A stretch of DNA of 64,000 nucleotides. It comes from Cylicocyclus nassatus (taxonomy: Eukaryota > Nematoda > Chromadorea > Rhabditida > Strongylidae). The notes under the pieces are model-generated. The model saw only the letters and a program-made list of their open reading frames with translations. It searched no databases and was not told where the DNA came from. The stretch covers positions 34,138,780 to 34,202,779 of the forward strand of contig CATQJL010000001.1 in assembly GCA_958299035.1 (NCBI GenBank). The letters run 5' to 3'. Below are positions 63,469 to 64,000 of the stretch, piece by piece; the stretch's first letter is position 1; the number at the start of each line of letters is the position of its first letter. The translations under genes and the position numbers were made by a program.

Positions 63469-64000
63469 AATCTGACTTCCGTTTCTGCTAATCGTTTCTT
63501 TGAAAGAAGTTATGGAGGAATTTCAAGCCAACTTTATCCGCCCAAGGTATGGTCACCAGAACGGCCTCTACCGGCGCCATGTTATTGTCTAGTGATTAGT
63601 GTGATAGCCTCATAACTTGATACATGTGTAGGTTCAAATCCTTTTGTGTTTTTATTTTGCACTACCTCAATTAAAGTTGTTCGAGATTCTCTCGAATTAT
63701 GGTCATTGGATACATTTTAACGCAAATAGTAAATTTTTAAATTCCACATTTTCTGAAGAGTAAGGGCGTTCAGTTAGCTCGAAGATACGAAAGAAGGTTT
63801 ATTGAGGCAACGCAAAACTGAAAAACACAGAAGGATTCGAACCTACACCTGCATCAACTCATGAGCCTATCGCGCTAACCACTAGACCACACGCGCACCC
63901 TCGCTGCTGCCGCTTTGAACATATTTCAGTGGACAGCCAAAGCCCACACAATCCTTTACAATATCTTTGAAGCGATTAGCAGAAACGGAAGACAGATTCG
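63469..64000. mobile_element. Foldback element with tRNA-like sequence in both arms, cut by window end
   Basis: CCGAATCTGACTTCCGTTTC (63469) is mirrored at the window end by GAAACGGAAGACAGATTCG (63982-64000), so the element extends beyond the window. A tRNA-like segment lies in each arm (about 63588-63648 plus, 63825-63897 minus). The GATTCCGAATCTG module is the one found in other foldback elements in this window. No open reading frame of note. Confidence 0.7.
63825..63897 (-). tRNA. tRNA-Met-like sequence (tRNA-derived repeat)
   Basis: On the minus strand there is an A-box-like GTGGTCTAGTGGTTAGCGCG, an anticodon region CTCATGA (CAT at the anticodon position) and a strong B-box, GGTTCGAATCC. 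The acceptor stem does not pair and the anticodon stem is weak. A second, more diverged copy faces it at 63588-63648. Best viewed as a tRNA-derived part of the foldback element, though a real tRNA origin is likely. Confidence 0.4.

Overview
The window reads as repeat-saturated, AT-rich nuclear DNA of a parasitic, probably strongylid (hookworm-like) nematode. The grounds are short introns of 50-86 bp, splice acceptors of the TTTCAG type a few bases upstream of start codons (as at trans-spliced nematode genes), a perfect copy of the nematode SL1 spliced-leader 22-mer inside a retrotransposon LTR, and RTE, CR1-like, Penelope-like and BEL/Pao elements. The species is inferred. There are no rRNA genes and no prokaryotic features.

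Layout. 0.6-7.5 kb: a decayed RTE tail and several foldback or MITE-type elements (Tc1-like 1553-3090, an unclassified inverted repeat near 4.2-4.8 kb, hAT-like 5958-6319, another inverted repeat 6403-7545). 7.9-8.65 kb: a broken Delta/Serrate/LAG-2 (DSL) Notch-ligand gene. 8.7-19.3 kb: one Penelope-like element split by a CR1-like LINE of about 4.6 kb. The LINE is itself split by a 4.4-kb element with CTCAGACAA termini, which contains two mariner-type inverted-repeat elements. 19.3-20.5 kb: a short inverted repeat, a tandem repeat of about 130 bp, and a palindrome.

21.0-36.0 kb: a second CR1-like LINE copy is interrupted by a complete BEL/Pao endogenous retrovirus-like element (22806-35507). 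That element has TG...CA LTRs, a primer-binding site, gag, pol, and a phlebovirus-Gc-like env. It carries a full-length RTE inside pol (13-bp target duplication) and a 260-bp MITE inside the 3' LTR. Removing both inserts leaves about 9.1 kb, and both LTRs come out at 559 bp. Each LTR carries the SL1 sequence (exact in the 3' LTR, one mismatch in the 5' LTR).

36.5-63.4 kb: a region built from inverted duplications. Arm A (36479-40175) and arm C (59730-63390, inverted) are near-identical. Copy B (about 54.45-56.27 kb) is a more diverged relative, and B and C meet in a palindrome centred near 57.6 kb. The arms carry small secreted cysteine-rich peptide genes (intact two-exon copies at 37470-37765 and 62101-62396) and damaged relatives. 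Between the arms lie a long palindrome, a second DSL pseudogene (45.3-45.9 kb), a Harbinger-like element, a second tandem-repeat field, and further MITEs. The window ends inside a foldback element whose two arms both hold a tRNA-like sequence.

Apart from the small peptide genes, almost all coding capacity belongs to mobile elements, and most of it is broken. The most noteworthy observations are the SL1 leader embedded in the LTRs, the mosaic inverted duplication carrying secreted-peptide genes, and insertions dated or proved by filled and empty sites within the window itself.
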